Source of the DNA: Pseudomonas azadiae
GTDB lineage: Bacteria > Pseudomonadota > Gammaproteobacteria > Pseudomonadales > Pseudomonadaceae
Assembly: GCF_019145355.1 (NCBI RefSeq)
Contig: NZ_JAHSTY010000002.1
Span: 1,798,001-1,862,000, forward strand
Direction: 5' to 3'
DNA: 64,000 nt
The notes beneath the pieces were generated by a model that had not been told where the DNA came from, searched no databases, and was given only the letters and a program-made list of their open reading frames with translations. The position numbers and the translations under genes are program-made. Shown one piece after another: positions 17,048-25,918 of this stretch; positions within the stretch are counted from its first letter, which is position 1; the number at the start of each line of letters is the position of its first letter.

Positions 17048-17048
17048 C

Positions 17049-17975
17049 TGTCTTTTCCGATGGCCTGGCACACCGCTATCGCAGCCTCGCTAAAGCTTGA
17101 CAGCTCCCACAGGGGATCGGCTATGTGGGTTGGATTTGCGGTCCAGCGACTGGCCCAATTTGAACCACACCGCAGCTCAACTGTGGGAGCTGTCGAGCCC
17201 CGGCGAGGCTGCGAAGGCGACGGCATTGCTGGCATCTTCATCGCCTGACCCACCGCTTTCGCAGCCTCGCTAAAGCTCGACAGCTCCCACAGGGGATCGG
17301 CTGTGTACGCTGGATTTGCGGTTTAGCGGCTGCCGCAATCTCAGCCGCGACGCAGCTCAACTGTGGGAGCTGTCGAGCCCCAGCGAGGCTGCGATGGCGG
17401 CGGCATTGCCAATATTTTTATCGCCTGACACACCGCTATCGCTGCCTCGCTAAAGCTCGAGAGCTCCCACAGGGGATCGGCTGTGTACGCTGGATTTGCG
17501 GTCTAGCGGCTGGCGCAATCTCAGCCGCGACGAAGATCAACTGTGGGAGCTGTCGAGCCCCGGCGAGGCTGCGAAGGCGGCGGCATTGCTGGCATCCTCA
17601 TCGCCTGACACACCGCTTTCGCAGCCTCGCTAAAGCTCGACAGCTCCCACAGGGGATCGGCTTTTGTCGGTTGGATTTGCGTTGCAGCAGCCGGCCCAAT
17701 CTCAGCCGCGACGAAGATCAACTGTGGGAGCTGTCGAGCCCCAGCGAGGCTGCGAAGGCGACGGCATTGCTGGCATTTTCATCGCCTGACCCACCGCTTT
17801 CGCAGCCTCGCTAAAGCTCGACAGCTCCCACAGGGGATCGGCTGTGTGGGTTGGATTTGCGTTATAGCGCCTGGCCCAATCTCAGCCGCGACGAAGCTCA
17901 ACTGTGGTAGCTGTCGAGCCCCGGCGAGGCTGCGAAGGCGGCGGCATTGCTGGCATTTTTTTCGCCTGACACTCC
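17049..17975. repeat. Array of long inverted-repeat elements, period about 180 bp
   Basis: Left arms (CTGTGGGAGCTGTCGAGCCC) begin at 17181, 17361, 17541, 17722 and, with one change, 17902; right arms (GCTCGACAGCTCCCACAGGG) follow about 100 bases after each of the first four. The array opens with an orphan right arm at about 17084 and closes with an orphan left arm. Between arms are conserved spacers (ATCGCCTGACCCACCGCTTT) and links (ATCGGCTGTGT...GGATTTGCG). Same family as the elements at 7142 and 7323. No gene here is credible. Confidence 0.92.
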
Positions 17976-18001
17976 GCTTGATCATACGAGCACCAGGAAA
18001 A

Positions 18002-18778
18002 CTATCGTTGCTCCAGGAGCATCCACGCCAAAAACGCTTCAAGACGCACTGCGAACTTTTCGGCGTCGGCACTCGGATTTCGGGCTTCAAACAGGAAGAA
18101 CGCCAGCTCCGTTACCTTCGCCGGATAACTCTGGACGAACAGCGCAACATGCTCTTCAAGCGTCTGCGGCCATGTAAGCGCATCCTGCGGCCGTAGCACC
18201 TGCGTGGCCCGGAGCAATTTGCGTGAGGCTTCGCGCTGCAAGACAAGCCGTTGCTGCGCTGTGTCGGCGCGCGCGATACGCGCAAGATAGGCGGCCAATA
18301 CCGATTCGAAGTCTCCATTCACCGCCAAGGCAACGTCGAGTGAGGGGCGAAACGGCTCAAAGCGCAGTGCAAGGTCATTACCCCACAGGCATCGGCAGTG
18401 ATGCTTGAGCCAGAACCCCCAGCTGTACGTGTTTTGCGCCGCGAGTACCTGCGCGCGGCTGCCGATATCAAAATCGACCTTGGTGACCAGCGGGTGCCGA
18501 CGTTCGATGTCGCACCGCAGCGTTTCCAATTGTTCCAGTACCTGTGGAGTCGGCGATTCGCGCAGCACCAGGGTGAGGTCAAGGTCGGAAACACCCGGCA
18601 CGGCGTCGCCACGTGCGATGCTGCCATAAAGGTAGATGCCGTCCAATCCCAGTTCCTCCCGCGAGAGAGAGGTGCAGACATCATCAAGCAATGGCTGAAA
18701 TGGTGACTGCACGCCAGTCTGGGGAACGGTGAGGATGAACCCCTCGGGGTCGATACCTCCGGCGTTCGTTCTACTCAC
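18002..18778 (-). CDS. Nucleotidyltransferase-domain protein (aminoglycoside adenylyltransferase-like fold)
   Basis: 258 residues. The MNT/Pol-beta nucleotidyltransferase core is clear: YGSIARGDAVPGVSDLDLTLV gives the GS motif and DxD pair, and VDFDIG supplies a third acidic residue. The rest is helical and of no obvious family, and no aadA-type C-terminal signature is evident. It overlaps the upstream P-loop kinase gene by four bases (ATGA), so the two are translationally coupled and downstream of uvsE. It may transfer a nucleotide to a small molecule or to RNA; the substrate is unknown. Confidence 0.82.
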   Translation of the reverse strand: MSRTNAGGIDPEGFILTVPQTGVQSPFQPLLDDVCTSLSREELGLDGIYLYGSIARGDAVPGVSDLDLTLVLRESPTPQVLEQLETLRCDIERRHPLVTKVDFDIGSRAQVLAAQNTYSWGFWLKHHCRCLWGNDLALRFEPFRPSLDVALAVNGDFESVLAAYLARIARADTAQQRLVLQREASRKLLRATQVLRPQDALTWPQTLEEHVALFVQSYPAKVTELAFFLFEARNPSADAEKFAVRLEAFLAWMLLEQR

Positions 18779-19254
18779 GGCCGATGCACCTCAATCACCA
18801 AGCCCTCCTCCTCACTGGGTGGATAAAAATGCCGCGTGATCAGGTCAAACTCGGCGTCCGTCGCCGCAAAGTCGTGTTCACCTTGCGTATTGCGCGCGTG
18901 CAGGCGGGCGCGGCAGGTGGCGTCGTCCAGTTCCAGGTAGTGCAGGCGGTGCGGTACGCCCGCCGTCTGCGCCAGGCCCACCAGCCAGGTGCGATTGGCC
19001 AGGGTGTTGGCCGGGAAATCCAGCACGACATTGACGCCGGAGGCCAGCATGCCCACCACCAGCGGCTCCAGCACGCCGCGAATGCGTTGAGCGCAGCGCA
19101 GGTAATCGGCCACTGACGCTATTTCGGCGGGGTATAGCTGCGCAAGCCACTGGTCCTCACTCAGCACAACTGCGTTGTGTTGCACGCCGAGGCGCTTGGC
19201 GAGCGTGGATTTGCCCGAGGCGATCTTGCCGCACAGCAGGTGCAGGGTGGGCAT
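18775..19254 (-). CDS. P-loop ATPase/kinase (AAA_33-type small-molecule kinase)
   Basis: 159 residues with a Walker A motif at the N-terminus (LLCGKIASGKSTLAKRLG). A conserved Asp follows in VVLDFPANT, and a lid region rich in Arg follows in DATCRARLHARN, as in gluconate- or zeta-toxin-like small kinases. Likely phosphorylates a small molecule or nucleic-acid end. It lies 18 bases after uvsE and overlaps the nucleotidyltransferase gene by four bases. Confidence 0.82.
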   Translation of the reverse strand: MPTLHLLCGKIASGKSTLAKRLGVQHNAVVLSEDQWLAQLYPAEIASVADYLRCAQRIRGVLEPLVVGMLASGVNVVLDFPANTLANRTWLVGLAQTAGVPHRLHYLELDDATCRARLHARNTQGEHDFAATDAEFDLITRHFYPPSEEEGLVIEVHRP

Positions 19255-19272
19255 GGGTGCAGGCTCCTCTCT

Positions 19273-20301
19273 CTAGCTTGAACGGCGCTTGAAATGCTCA
19301 TAAAACGCCAGCGCCGCCACGTTCTTGTCCTTGGCTTCGAGCATGATGTCGAAGCGATCGAAAAACTGCAGCGCGTAGTCATTGGTCCAACGGTTCCACA
19401 TCTGCGCACTGTGAGCATACAGATCGCGCTTGGAGACCACCTGCAACAGCGCCTCCATTTCCAACTTTTGCTCGGCGTCGAACCCCAGTTCCTGCAAGAC
19501 TTCCTGCGGCTGCGAGTAATGCAGGGTCGGGCGCACGCCGCGCCAGCTTTCAATCACGCGGGCAACCCGTTCGGAATCGGGAGCGATGTAGTCGTTTTCA
19601 TTGATCCAGCAATGGTGAATGTCCAGCACCACCGGCGCAAGGTCGGCCATTTGCAGGCAGTAATCGAGGCCGTAGGTCTTCTCGTCGTTCTCGAAGGTGA
19701 TGCAATTGCGCGCCACCTCCGACAGGCGCGACCACACCGCGCGGGTGCCTTCCACACCCAGGCGGCCGGCGATGTGCACGTTGCACTTGAGGTCCTGGAA
19801 GCGTCGGCCGTAGCCCATCATGCGGACCATGTCGGCGTGGTATTCGAACTCGGCCAGGCTGTTTTCCACCACGCCAGGGTTTTCCGAACCGAGCACGCAG
19901 TACTGGCCAGGGTGGAATGACAGGCGAATGTCCGACGCGCGCGCCAGTTCACCGATGGCGGCGAAACCTTGCGCCAACTGACGCTCAATGGCCGGGTCTT
20001 TGTACACGGCGGCGACTTTCGGGTGACTGTAGAACGGCAGCAGATCGCTGCTCAAGCGCAGCATGCGCAAGGTCGGCGGCAGTTCAGCCACATAGGCCAA
20101 CAGGCGCAGTTGGGCGGCCAGGTTGTGGGTGACCACTTCCACCAGCTTGTCGCGGGCGACTTGCGCGGTGACCCCGTCCATCCAGCGCAGGGTGGTGGTA
20201 CGCGGGTTGAACGGGCCTTCGATCAGCTTCAGGGCGCTGGTCGACAGCAGGCGTTCGGGATGCTTGTACTGGCAGGCAAAGCCGATGCGGGGATGGGTCA
20301 T
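19273..20301 (-). CDS. uvsE: UV DNA damage endonuclease UvsE (UVDE family)
   Basis: 342 residues of the UVDE TIM-barrel family. Recognisable blocks are RIGFACQY at the N-terminus, SFHPGQYCVLGS around residue 130, ENDEKTYGL, LDIHHCWIN and PTLHYSQ, which carry the metal-binding Glu, His and Asp residues. The enzyme nicks DNA 5' to UV photoproducts and starts an excision route independent of UvrABC. It is first in an operon with a P-loop kinase and a nucleotidyltransferase. Confidence 0.9.
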   Translation of the reverse strand: MTHPRIGFACQYKHPERLLSTSALKLIEGPFNPRTTTLRWMDGVTAQVARDKLVEVVTHNLAAQLRLLAYVAELPPTLRMLRLSSDLLPFYSHPKVAAVYKDPAIERQLAQGFAAIGELARASDIRLSFHPGQYCVLGSENPGVVENSLAEFEYHADMVRMMGYGRRFQDLKCNVHIAGRLGVEGTRAVWSRLSEVARNCITFENDEKTYGLDYCLQMADLAPVVLDIHHCWINENDYIAPDSERVARVIESWRGVRPTLHYSQPQEVLQELGFDAEQKLEMEALLQVVSKRDLYAHSAQMWNRWTNDYALQFFDRFDIMLEAKDKNVAALAFYEHFKRRSS

Positions 20302-20407
20302 GGGGGGGCCTGATTGGTGGGCAATCGTCAGAATTATAGGGGCTTAGGCGCCCGGCCGGGCCAGGGGTTCACTGCTTAACCGCCATCTTATTTGGCGCAG
20401 GCAGTGT

Positions 20408-20540
20408 GTAGTGAGCGGGCTTGTCCCGCGCTGGGTGGCGAAGCCGCCCCAATAAAGACACCGCAGTGCTTCAGACAGAACCGAATCGCCTGGTATGGGG
20501 CTGCTTCGCAGCCCAGCGCGGGGCAAGCCCGCTCACTACA
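20408..20540. repeat. REP doublet B
   Basis: Two inverted REP arms (GTAGTGAGCGGGCTTGTCCC at left, complement at right) with the usual GCCGCCCC and GGGGCTGCTTCGCAGCCC palindromes. It lies in the divergent gap between uvsE and the DUF2231 gene. Confidence 0.9.
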
Positions 20541-20662
20541 AGTTGTGTAGACGCCATGGGCCGATAACATCCCGACACGAAAGCCAATGAACTTTCTGAC
20601 AAAGCGTACGCTCCTTTCCTATGCACTCCCCTGTGCATCGTCAATAAGGAGCCGCCCCCCAC

Positions 20663-21088
20663 ATGACTACCCTCCCCACCTACTACCCGACAAGGCCCGG
20701 TGCGCTGCATGCGATCTTGCTTGCCGGCAGCGTCCCGTTGTTTCTGGGCGCCCTGCTCAGTGACATTGCCTACGGCCAGACCTACCAGATTCAATGGGCC
20801 AACTTCGCGTCCTGGCTGATTGCGGGCGCGTTGGTATTCAGTGGATTCGCGCTGTTGTTCGCGCTGGTCAATCTGCTTCGCGCCGAACGTAAATCCGGGC
20901 GACCGGCCGCCTATTTCCTGCTGCTGCTCGCCGCCTGGGTACTCGGCCTGGTCAATGCCTTCCAGCATGCAAAGGATGCCTTCGCAATGATGCCCGCGGG
21001 CCTGGTGCTTTCGGCGATCGTCACGCTGCTGGCATTGGTTGCCGCGTGGATCGGCCTGACTAACCTGCGTTCGGGAGTCGACCAATGA
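20663..21088 (+). CDS. DUF2231-type integral membrane protein
   Basis: 141 residues with four predicted membrane segments (about 18-36, 46-68, 80-98 and 108-130). The AAGGAG ribosome-binding site is strong. The family is thought to anchor or supply electrons or haem for periplasmic redox partners, but is not characterised. It overlaps the next gene, a PQQ-type sorbosone dehydrogenase lipoprotein, by four bases (ATGA), suggesting that the two act together at the inner membrane. Confidence 0.78.
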   Translation: MTTLPTYYPTRPGALHAILLAGSVPLFLGALLSDIAYGQTYQIQWANFASWLIAGALVFSGFALLFALVNLLRAERKSGRPAAYFLLLLAAWVLGLVNAFQHAKDAFAMMPAGLVLSAIVTLLALVAAWIGLTNLRSGVDQ

Positions 21089-22377
21089 AAACGTCCAGCA
21101 CACTGACCCTGTTAAGTGCCGCCCTGTTGCTGACCGCCTGCGGTGGCGAGGGTGACAAGACCCAGGCGCGTGGCCCCGACCCCAAGTTGCCGGAGCAACA
21201 AAGCAGCCTGCTGCCGAGCATGAAAATTGCCGAGCCTGCGCCCTGGGGCGAGCAGAAACCCAAGGTGCCAGAGGGCTACAGCATCACCGCCATCGCCACT
21301 GACCTCGCGATCCCGCGCCAGACCCTGGTGCTGCCCAACGGTGACATCCTGGTGGCCGAAGGCCGTGGCGGCAGTGCGGCCAAGCTCAAGCCCAAGGATG
21401 TGATCGCCAGCCTGATCAAGGCCGAGGGCAATACCAAGGTCAAGGGCGGCAACCGCCTGACGTTGCTGCGCGATGCCGACGGTGACGGCACCTACGAACT
21501 CAAGACAGTCTTCGCCGACAACCTCAACGCGCCGTACGGCCTGGCGTTCGCCAACGGCAAACTCTACGTGGCCAACCAGGACGCGTTGGTGAGCTTCGAC
21601 TATGCAGACGGCCAGACCAAGGCCGGCGGCCCGCCCACCAAGGTCACCGACCTGCCGGCGCAGATCAATCATCACTGGACCAAGTCCCTCGCGGCGAGCG
21701 AAGACGGCCGCCAGCTCTATGTGGGGATCGGCTCCAACAGCAACGTCACCGAGCGCGGCATGGAAGTCGAGATCGACCGCGCCATGGTCTGGCAGATCGA
21801 TGCCGCGACCGGCGCGCACAAACCCTACGCCACTGGCCTGCGCAACCCGACGGCGCTGACCATTCAGCCGGGTTCCGGGCAACTGTGGACGGTGGTCAAC
21901 GAGCGTGACGAACTGGGCCCCGACCTGGTGCCGGACTACCTGACGTCCGTGCGTGAAGGTGCGTTCTACGGCTGGCCCTACAGCTATTGGGGCCAGAACG
22001 TCGACCCGCGTGCACAACCGCAGAACCCGGCCAAAGTCGCCGCCGCGATCAAACCGGATTACAGCTTGGGCTCCCATGTCGCGGCATTGGGCGTGGACTT
22101 CTCTATCCCGCAAATGGGCGAGAAGTTCGCCGACGGCGTCTTCGTCGGCGAGCATGGCAGCTGGAACCGCGACAACCCCGTGGGCTACAAGGTGATTTTC
22201 GTGCCCTTCAGCAACGGCAAGCCCTCCGGCGAGCCCGTCGATTTTGCCACCGGCTTTCGCGGTGATGACGGCAAGACCCGTGGGCGCCCGGTGGGCGTGA
22301 CGGTGGACCCGAAAGGCGCGTTGATCATCGCCGATGACCTGGCCAACACCGTTTGGCGGGTAACGCGTAACCAATAA
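21085..22377 (+). CDS. PQQ-dependent sugar (sorbosone) dehydrogenase-like lipoprotein
   Basis: 430 residues. The signal peptide ends in a lipobox (LLTACGG, Cys at 19), so the protein is lipid-anchored. The rest is a beta-propeller of the glucose/sorbosone dehydrogenase family (LPNGDILVAEGRG, TGLRNPTALTIQPGSGQLW, VFVGEHGSWNRD). Family members oxidise aldose sugars or sorbosone with PQQ, or are non-enzymatic propellers. Translationally coupled to the preceding membrane protein, a plausible electron acceptor. Confidence 0.87.
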   Translation: MKTSSTLTLLSAALLLTACGGEGDKTQARGPDPKLPEQQSSLLPSMKIAEPAPWGEQKPKVPEGYSITAIATDLAIPRQTLVLPNGDILVAEGRGGSAAKLKPKDVIASLIKAEGNTKVKGGNRLTLLRDADGDGTYELKTVFADNLNAPYGLAFANGKLYVANQDALVSFDYADGQTKAGGPPTKVTDLPAQINHHWTKSLAASEDGRQLYVGIGSNSNVTERGMEVEIDRAMVWQIDAATGAHKPYATGLRNPTALTIQPGSGQLWTVVNERDELGPDLVPDYLTSVREGAFYGWPYSYWGQNVDPRAQPQNPAKVAAAIKPDYSLGSHVAALGVDFSIPQMGEKFADGVFVGEHGSWNRDNPVGYKVIFVPFSNGKPSGEPVDFATGFRGDDGKTRGRPVGVTVDPKGALIIADDLANTVWRVTRNQ

Positions 22378-22385
22378 CCGCGCAC

Positions 22386-22409
22386 GACAGGGGCGACAAA
22401 GCCCCTGTC
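22386..22409. terminator. Hairpin between converging genes, possible bidirectional terminator
   Basis: GACAGGGGC, six bases, GCCCCTGTC: a perfect 9-bp stem between the dehydrogenase stop and the LysR stop. There is no T run on either side, so termination would be weak or Rho-aided. Confidence 0.4.
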
Positions 22410-23313
22410 ACTCCTCCTGCAGTTGCGCCTCGAGCCAGGCGAGCAGCGCCGCCACTTCATCCCGCCTCCCCGCCGCCTGATGCCGGTAAACCGAAATAGC
22501 CTCGGGCAAGTGCACGCTCTCCGCGCACGGCCTCACCAGCGCTCCCGTCTGCATCAAGCAGCTTGCGGTGCGGCGCCAGCCCATGGCAATCCCATGCCCT
22601 TCCACCGCGGCCTGCAACATCAGCGGGTAGCTGTCGAACGTCGCGCTGCGCGCGTCCTCGGGTAACGTCTGGCCAAATACCTGCATCCACTGTTCCCACG
22701 CCATCAGGTGCGGTGGCGCAGCACTGTGGTGCAGAAGCGTCTGGCGTTGCAACCCGCTCAAGGGCAGCGGTTCGCCCAAGCTGAGGTAGGCTGGGCTGCA
22801 CACCGGAAAGACGTCGTCCGACGCGGTGAACATCAGACAATGCGCCCCGCTGGCGCGCCGCGTGCTTTGCAGGGCAACGTCGAAGGGGTCGCTGAATTCC
22901 GTCAATGGCCGGGTGGTGGTCACCACCTGGATCTCGATATGCGGGCATTGCTGGTGAAAGGTCGATAAGCGCGGCATCAGCCAATAAAACGCTTCACACA
23001 ACTGGCAGAGCAACACCACCCGGTGGCTGTGGACGGTGGCACGCAGGCTCGCAGCGCTTTCACCGATGCGGTGCAGCGCTGCGCTGACCACACTGGCCAG
23101 TTCGCGCCCTTGCGGCGTGAGAAATACGGCGCGATTACGCCGCACAAACAACTTGACCCCCAGGTCGTCCTCAAGCCCGCGAATCTGCCGGCTGATCGCG
23201 GCCTGGGTGATGTGCAGTTCATCGGCCGCCTTGGAGAAACTCTCCAGGCGTGCGGCCGATTCAAAGGGCAGCAAGCTGGCGAGGGGCGGTAAGGTTTTGC
23301 CGAGCGCATTCAT
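22408..23313 (-). CDS. LysR family transcriptional regulator (GcvA-like)
   Basis: 301 residues. Helix-turn-helix at about 15-75 (SFSKAADELHITQAAISRQIRGLEDDLG), of the GcvA/AmpR-like subgroup. The effector domain follows (HSHRVVLLCQLCEAFYWLMP). It is divergent from the EamA transporter at 23409 over 95 bases and probably regulates it. Confidence 0.88.
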   Translation of the reverse strand: MNALGKTLPPLASLLPFESAARLESFSKAADELHITQAAISRQIRGLEDDLGVKLFVRRNRAVFLTPQGRELASVVSAALHRIGESAASLRATVHSHRVVLLCQLCEAFYWLMPRLSTFHQQCPHIEIQVVTTTRPLTEFSDPFDVALQSTRRASGAHCLMFTASDDVFPVCSPAYLSLGEPLPLSGLQRQTLLHHSAAPPHLMAWEQWMQVFGQTLPEDARSATFDSYPLMLQAAVEGHGIAMGWRRTASCLMQTGALVRPCAESVHLPEAISVYRHQAAGRRDEVAALLAWLEAQLQEE

Positions 23314-23408
23314 AATCAGCGGTTATGCATCCAGGGCCGAGAACTCGTTTGTAGCACAGCCGCGCGGCCGCGCACCATGGCTGTCGATTACCGGATGGAG
23401 GTCTGCGG

Positions 23409-24386
23409 ATGAACCCGGCAGCTGTCTCATTGTTTCTCGGCCTGCTGTTTGCGGTGGTGGCAACCCTGGGCTGGGCGCTGAACTTCATCACGCCCTATGT
23501 CACCGGCCCCTACAGCCTCTACGACCTGATGATGGTGCGATTCCTTTTCGTCGGCGTGCTCGGCGTCGGCGGGATCATCCTGTGTCGCGCTCGGTTGCCG
23601 TTGATCTCGCCCGGCCAGCGGTTACTCGCCGCAGGCCTGGGAGCGCTGGGTTGCCTGGGGTACGGCGTGTGCATCGCCGCTGGCGTGCACTTGGCGGGGC
23701 CGGTGCTCACGCCCGCGATGGTCGGGATGGTGCCGCTGTTGCTCGCCTTGCTGGGCAATGCCCGCCACAAAAGCGTCGAATGGCGCCGGCTGATCGCACC
23801 CTTGGCGTGCCTGCTGGTCGGGCTGCTGCTGTCGAACGTCGGCAGCTTCCATCAATCGACGCTGGATGCAGGCACCTGGCTGGCGGGGTTGTTATGTTCG
23901 CTGGGCGCCGTTGGCATATGGCTGCTGTTCAGCGTGCTCAATCAACAGCACTTGGTGCGGTTGCCGGCTCAGGCGACGGGCGCATGGACTGCGTTGATGC
24001 TGGTGGGCGCCGGCGTGGCCGCGCTTTGCCTGTTGCCGCCATTGCTGGCCCTCGGCCTGCTGAGGCTGCCGGTCCTCGGTGTCGGGTTTGAGCAGGCGGC
24101 GCCGCTGTTTGCCTGGAGCCTGGTGATAGCGCTGATGTCTACCGTGGTCGGCGCCTGGGCCTGGAACGCCGCGACGCGTCGCCTGCCCATGGTGCTGAGT
24201 GGTCAGTTGATTGCGCTTGAATCCGTGTTCGCCAGCCTGCTCGGCCTGGCATTCGAAGGTCGCGGCCCGACGCCGATGGAAGCGGCGGGCCTGACGACGG
24301 TACTGATCGGCGTGATCCTGGCAGTACGAATCGTCCTGACAGGCAGGCATTGCGCCGACCTGCCCGTGCCGATTACAGGTCAGTGA
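23409..24386 (+). CDS. EamA/DMT family inner-membrane transporter
   Basis: 325 residues with about ten hydrophobic segments arranged as two EamA halves (residues about 5-140 and 160-300). Such permeases export amino acids or other small metabolites. The ATG follows GGAGG. It converges on the MFS gene at 24373 with a 14-base overlap of coding ends. The LysR gene upstream is the probable regulator. The substrate is not visible from the sequence. Confidence 0.85.
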   Translation: MNPAAVSLFLGLLFAVVATLGWALNFITPYVTGPYSLYDLMMVRFLFVGVLGVGGIILCRARLPLISPGQRLLAAGLGALGCLGYGVCIAAGVHLAGPVLTPAMVGMVPLLLALLGNARHKSVEWRRLIAPLACLLVGLLLSNVGSFHQSTLDAGTWLAGLLCSLGAVGIWLLFSVLNQQHLVRLPAQATGAWTALMLVGAGVAALCLLPPLLALGLLRLPVLGVGFEQAAPLFAWSLVIALMSTVVGAWAWNAATRRLPMVLSGQLIALESVFASLLGLAFEGRGPTPMEAAGLTTVLIGVILAVRIVLTGRHCADLPVPITGQ

Positions 24387-25776
24387 TTTCCTTGTGACGC
24401 GGCACCAGTGCCTTCATCACACTCCAGGCCACCAGATAGGCCAGCGCACAGATCGCAAACATGATCATGTAGCCGGTGTGGATATCGTTGATGGACTTGT
24501 AGTAGTCGAACACCCAGCCGCCGATCTTGGTCATCACCACGCCGCCCAGGCCGCCGGCCATGCCACCAATACCGACCACCGAGGCCACGGTCTTCTGCGG
24601 GAACATATCGGACACGGTGGTGAAGATGTTGCACGACCACGCCTGGTGCGCCGACGCGCCCACGCCGATCAGCAATACCGGGATCCAGAAGCTGATGTAA
24701 CCCAGCGGCTGCGCCAGCAATACCACCAGCGGGAACAGTGCGATCACCAGCATGGCTTTCATGCGGCCATCGTAGGGTGCATCCCCGCGTGCCATGAAGT
24801 AGCTGGGGAACCAGCCGCCACCGATGCTGCCCACCATGGTCATGCTGTACAGCACCGCCAGCGGCAGCACGATATCGGGACCTTTCATGCCATATTGCGC
24901 CGACAGGTAGGTAGGCAGCCAGAACAGGAAGAACCACCACACGCCGTCCGTCATGAACTTGCCGAAGGCAAACGCCCAGGTCTGGCGATAGGTAAGCAAT
25001 TTGAACCACGAGACTTTTTTCTCAACCGCACCAACGCGCGCGGGGGTGAAGGGCTGCACGGTCTGGTCGCTACGGATATAGGCCAGCTCTTCGGCGGACA
25101 GGCGCGGTTGCTCGTCCGGCTTCTTATAGAGCGCGATCCACACCGCGACCCACACGAAACCCAGCCCGCCGATCACGATAAACGCTGCTTCCCATCCCCA
25201 CAGACCGGCAATCAACGGCACGCAGATAGGCGCCAGGATTGCACCGACGTTGGCACCGGAGTTGAAAATCCCCGTGGCCAGCGAGCGTTCTTTCTTGGGG
25301 AAATATTCGGCGGTGGCCTTGATCGCGATCGGGAAGTTGCCCGCCTCGCCAATCGCCAGCACCGCGCGGGACAACATGAAACCGGCAATCGACACCGGTA
25401 TCACCGCCAGGCCGATCGCCCCGCTGATGGCGGCGATGCCCTCGCCCATCGGCACCGAGAACGCGTGCATGATGGCGCCCGTGGACCAGATGCCAATCGC
25501 CACCACGTAGGCGGCCTTGGTGCCGATCCTGTCGACAAAGCGCCCGGCGAACAGCATGGAAATCGCGTAGACAAACTGGAACACCGCGGCAATGTTGGCG
25601 TAGTCGGTGTTGCTCCAGCCAAATTGCGTCGACAGTTGCGGCGCCAGCAAGCTGAGCACCTGGCGGTCAAGGTAATTGACGGTAGTTGCGAAAAACAGCA
25701 TCGCGCAGATGGTCCAGCGATAGTTGCCTACAGCTTGGCCAACGCGGTGCGCATGGATGGGCTCGATCAGGTTCAT
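24373..25776 (-). CDS. MFS transporter of the anion:cation symporter family (hexuronate/sugar-acid type)
   Basis: 467 residues from the ATG at 25776 (MNLIEPIHAHRVGQAVGNYRW). Twelve membrane segments are expected, and the first carries FFATTVNYLDRQVLS, the hallmark of ExuT/GudP-like transporters for hexuronates and aldarates. The upstream region contains a GntR-type motif identical to one before the NTF2-like gene at 43.1 kb and similar to one before the SMP-30 lactonase, so these genes may share a sugar-acid regulon. Confidence 0.88.
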   Translation of the reverse strand: MNLIEPIHAHRVGQAVGNYRWTICAMLFFATTVNYLDRQVLSLLAPQLSTQFGWSNTDYANIAAVFQFVYAISMLFAGRFVDRIGTKAAYVVAIGIWSTGAIMHAFSVPMGEGIAAISGAIGLAVIPVSIAGFMLSRAVLAIGEAGNFPIAIKATAEYFPKKERSLATGIFNSGANVGAILAPICVPLIAGLWGWEAAFIVIGGLGFVWVAVWIALYKKPDEQPRLSAEELAYIRSDQTVQPFTPARVGAVEKKVSWFKLLTYRQTWAFAFGKFMTDGVWWFFLFWLPTYLSAQYGMKGPDIVLPLAVLYSMTMVGSIGGGWFPSYFMARGDAPYDGRMKAMLVIALFPLVVLLAQPLGYISFWIPVLLIGVGASAHQAWSCNIFTTVSDMFPQKTVASVVGIGGMAGGLGGVVMTKIGGWVFDYYKSINDIHTGYMIMFAICALAYLVAWSVMKALVPRHKEITDL

Positions 25777-25805
25777 GGCATCACTTTTTATTTTTGTTAG
25801 ATAGG

Positions 25806-25836
25806 ACATATGTAACGACATATGTCGTCGTACAAC
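25806..25836. promoter_or_regulatory. Operator region of the sugar-acid MFS gene
   Basis: Two copies of the palindrome ACATATGT (25806-25813 and 25818-25825) are followed by TGTCGTCGTACAAC (25823-25836). The latter is the exact reverse complement of 43000-43013. It is 47 bases upstream of the start codon, as expected for a GntR-type repressor site. Confidence 0.6.
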
Positions 25837-25918
25837 TGCCGCTTTTATAGCGAGACGCCTGAACGCTGTCAATCTGAAGATTGTGCTTTATCGAGCTATT
25901 GCGAGGTTAAGTGCCGTG

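Noticed and set aside
17049..17975. CRISPR array
   Set aside because: Repeats are long inverted arms with 180-bp period and nearly identical spacers; no cas genes.
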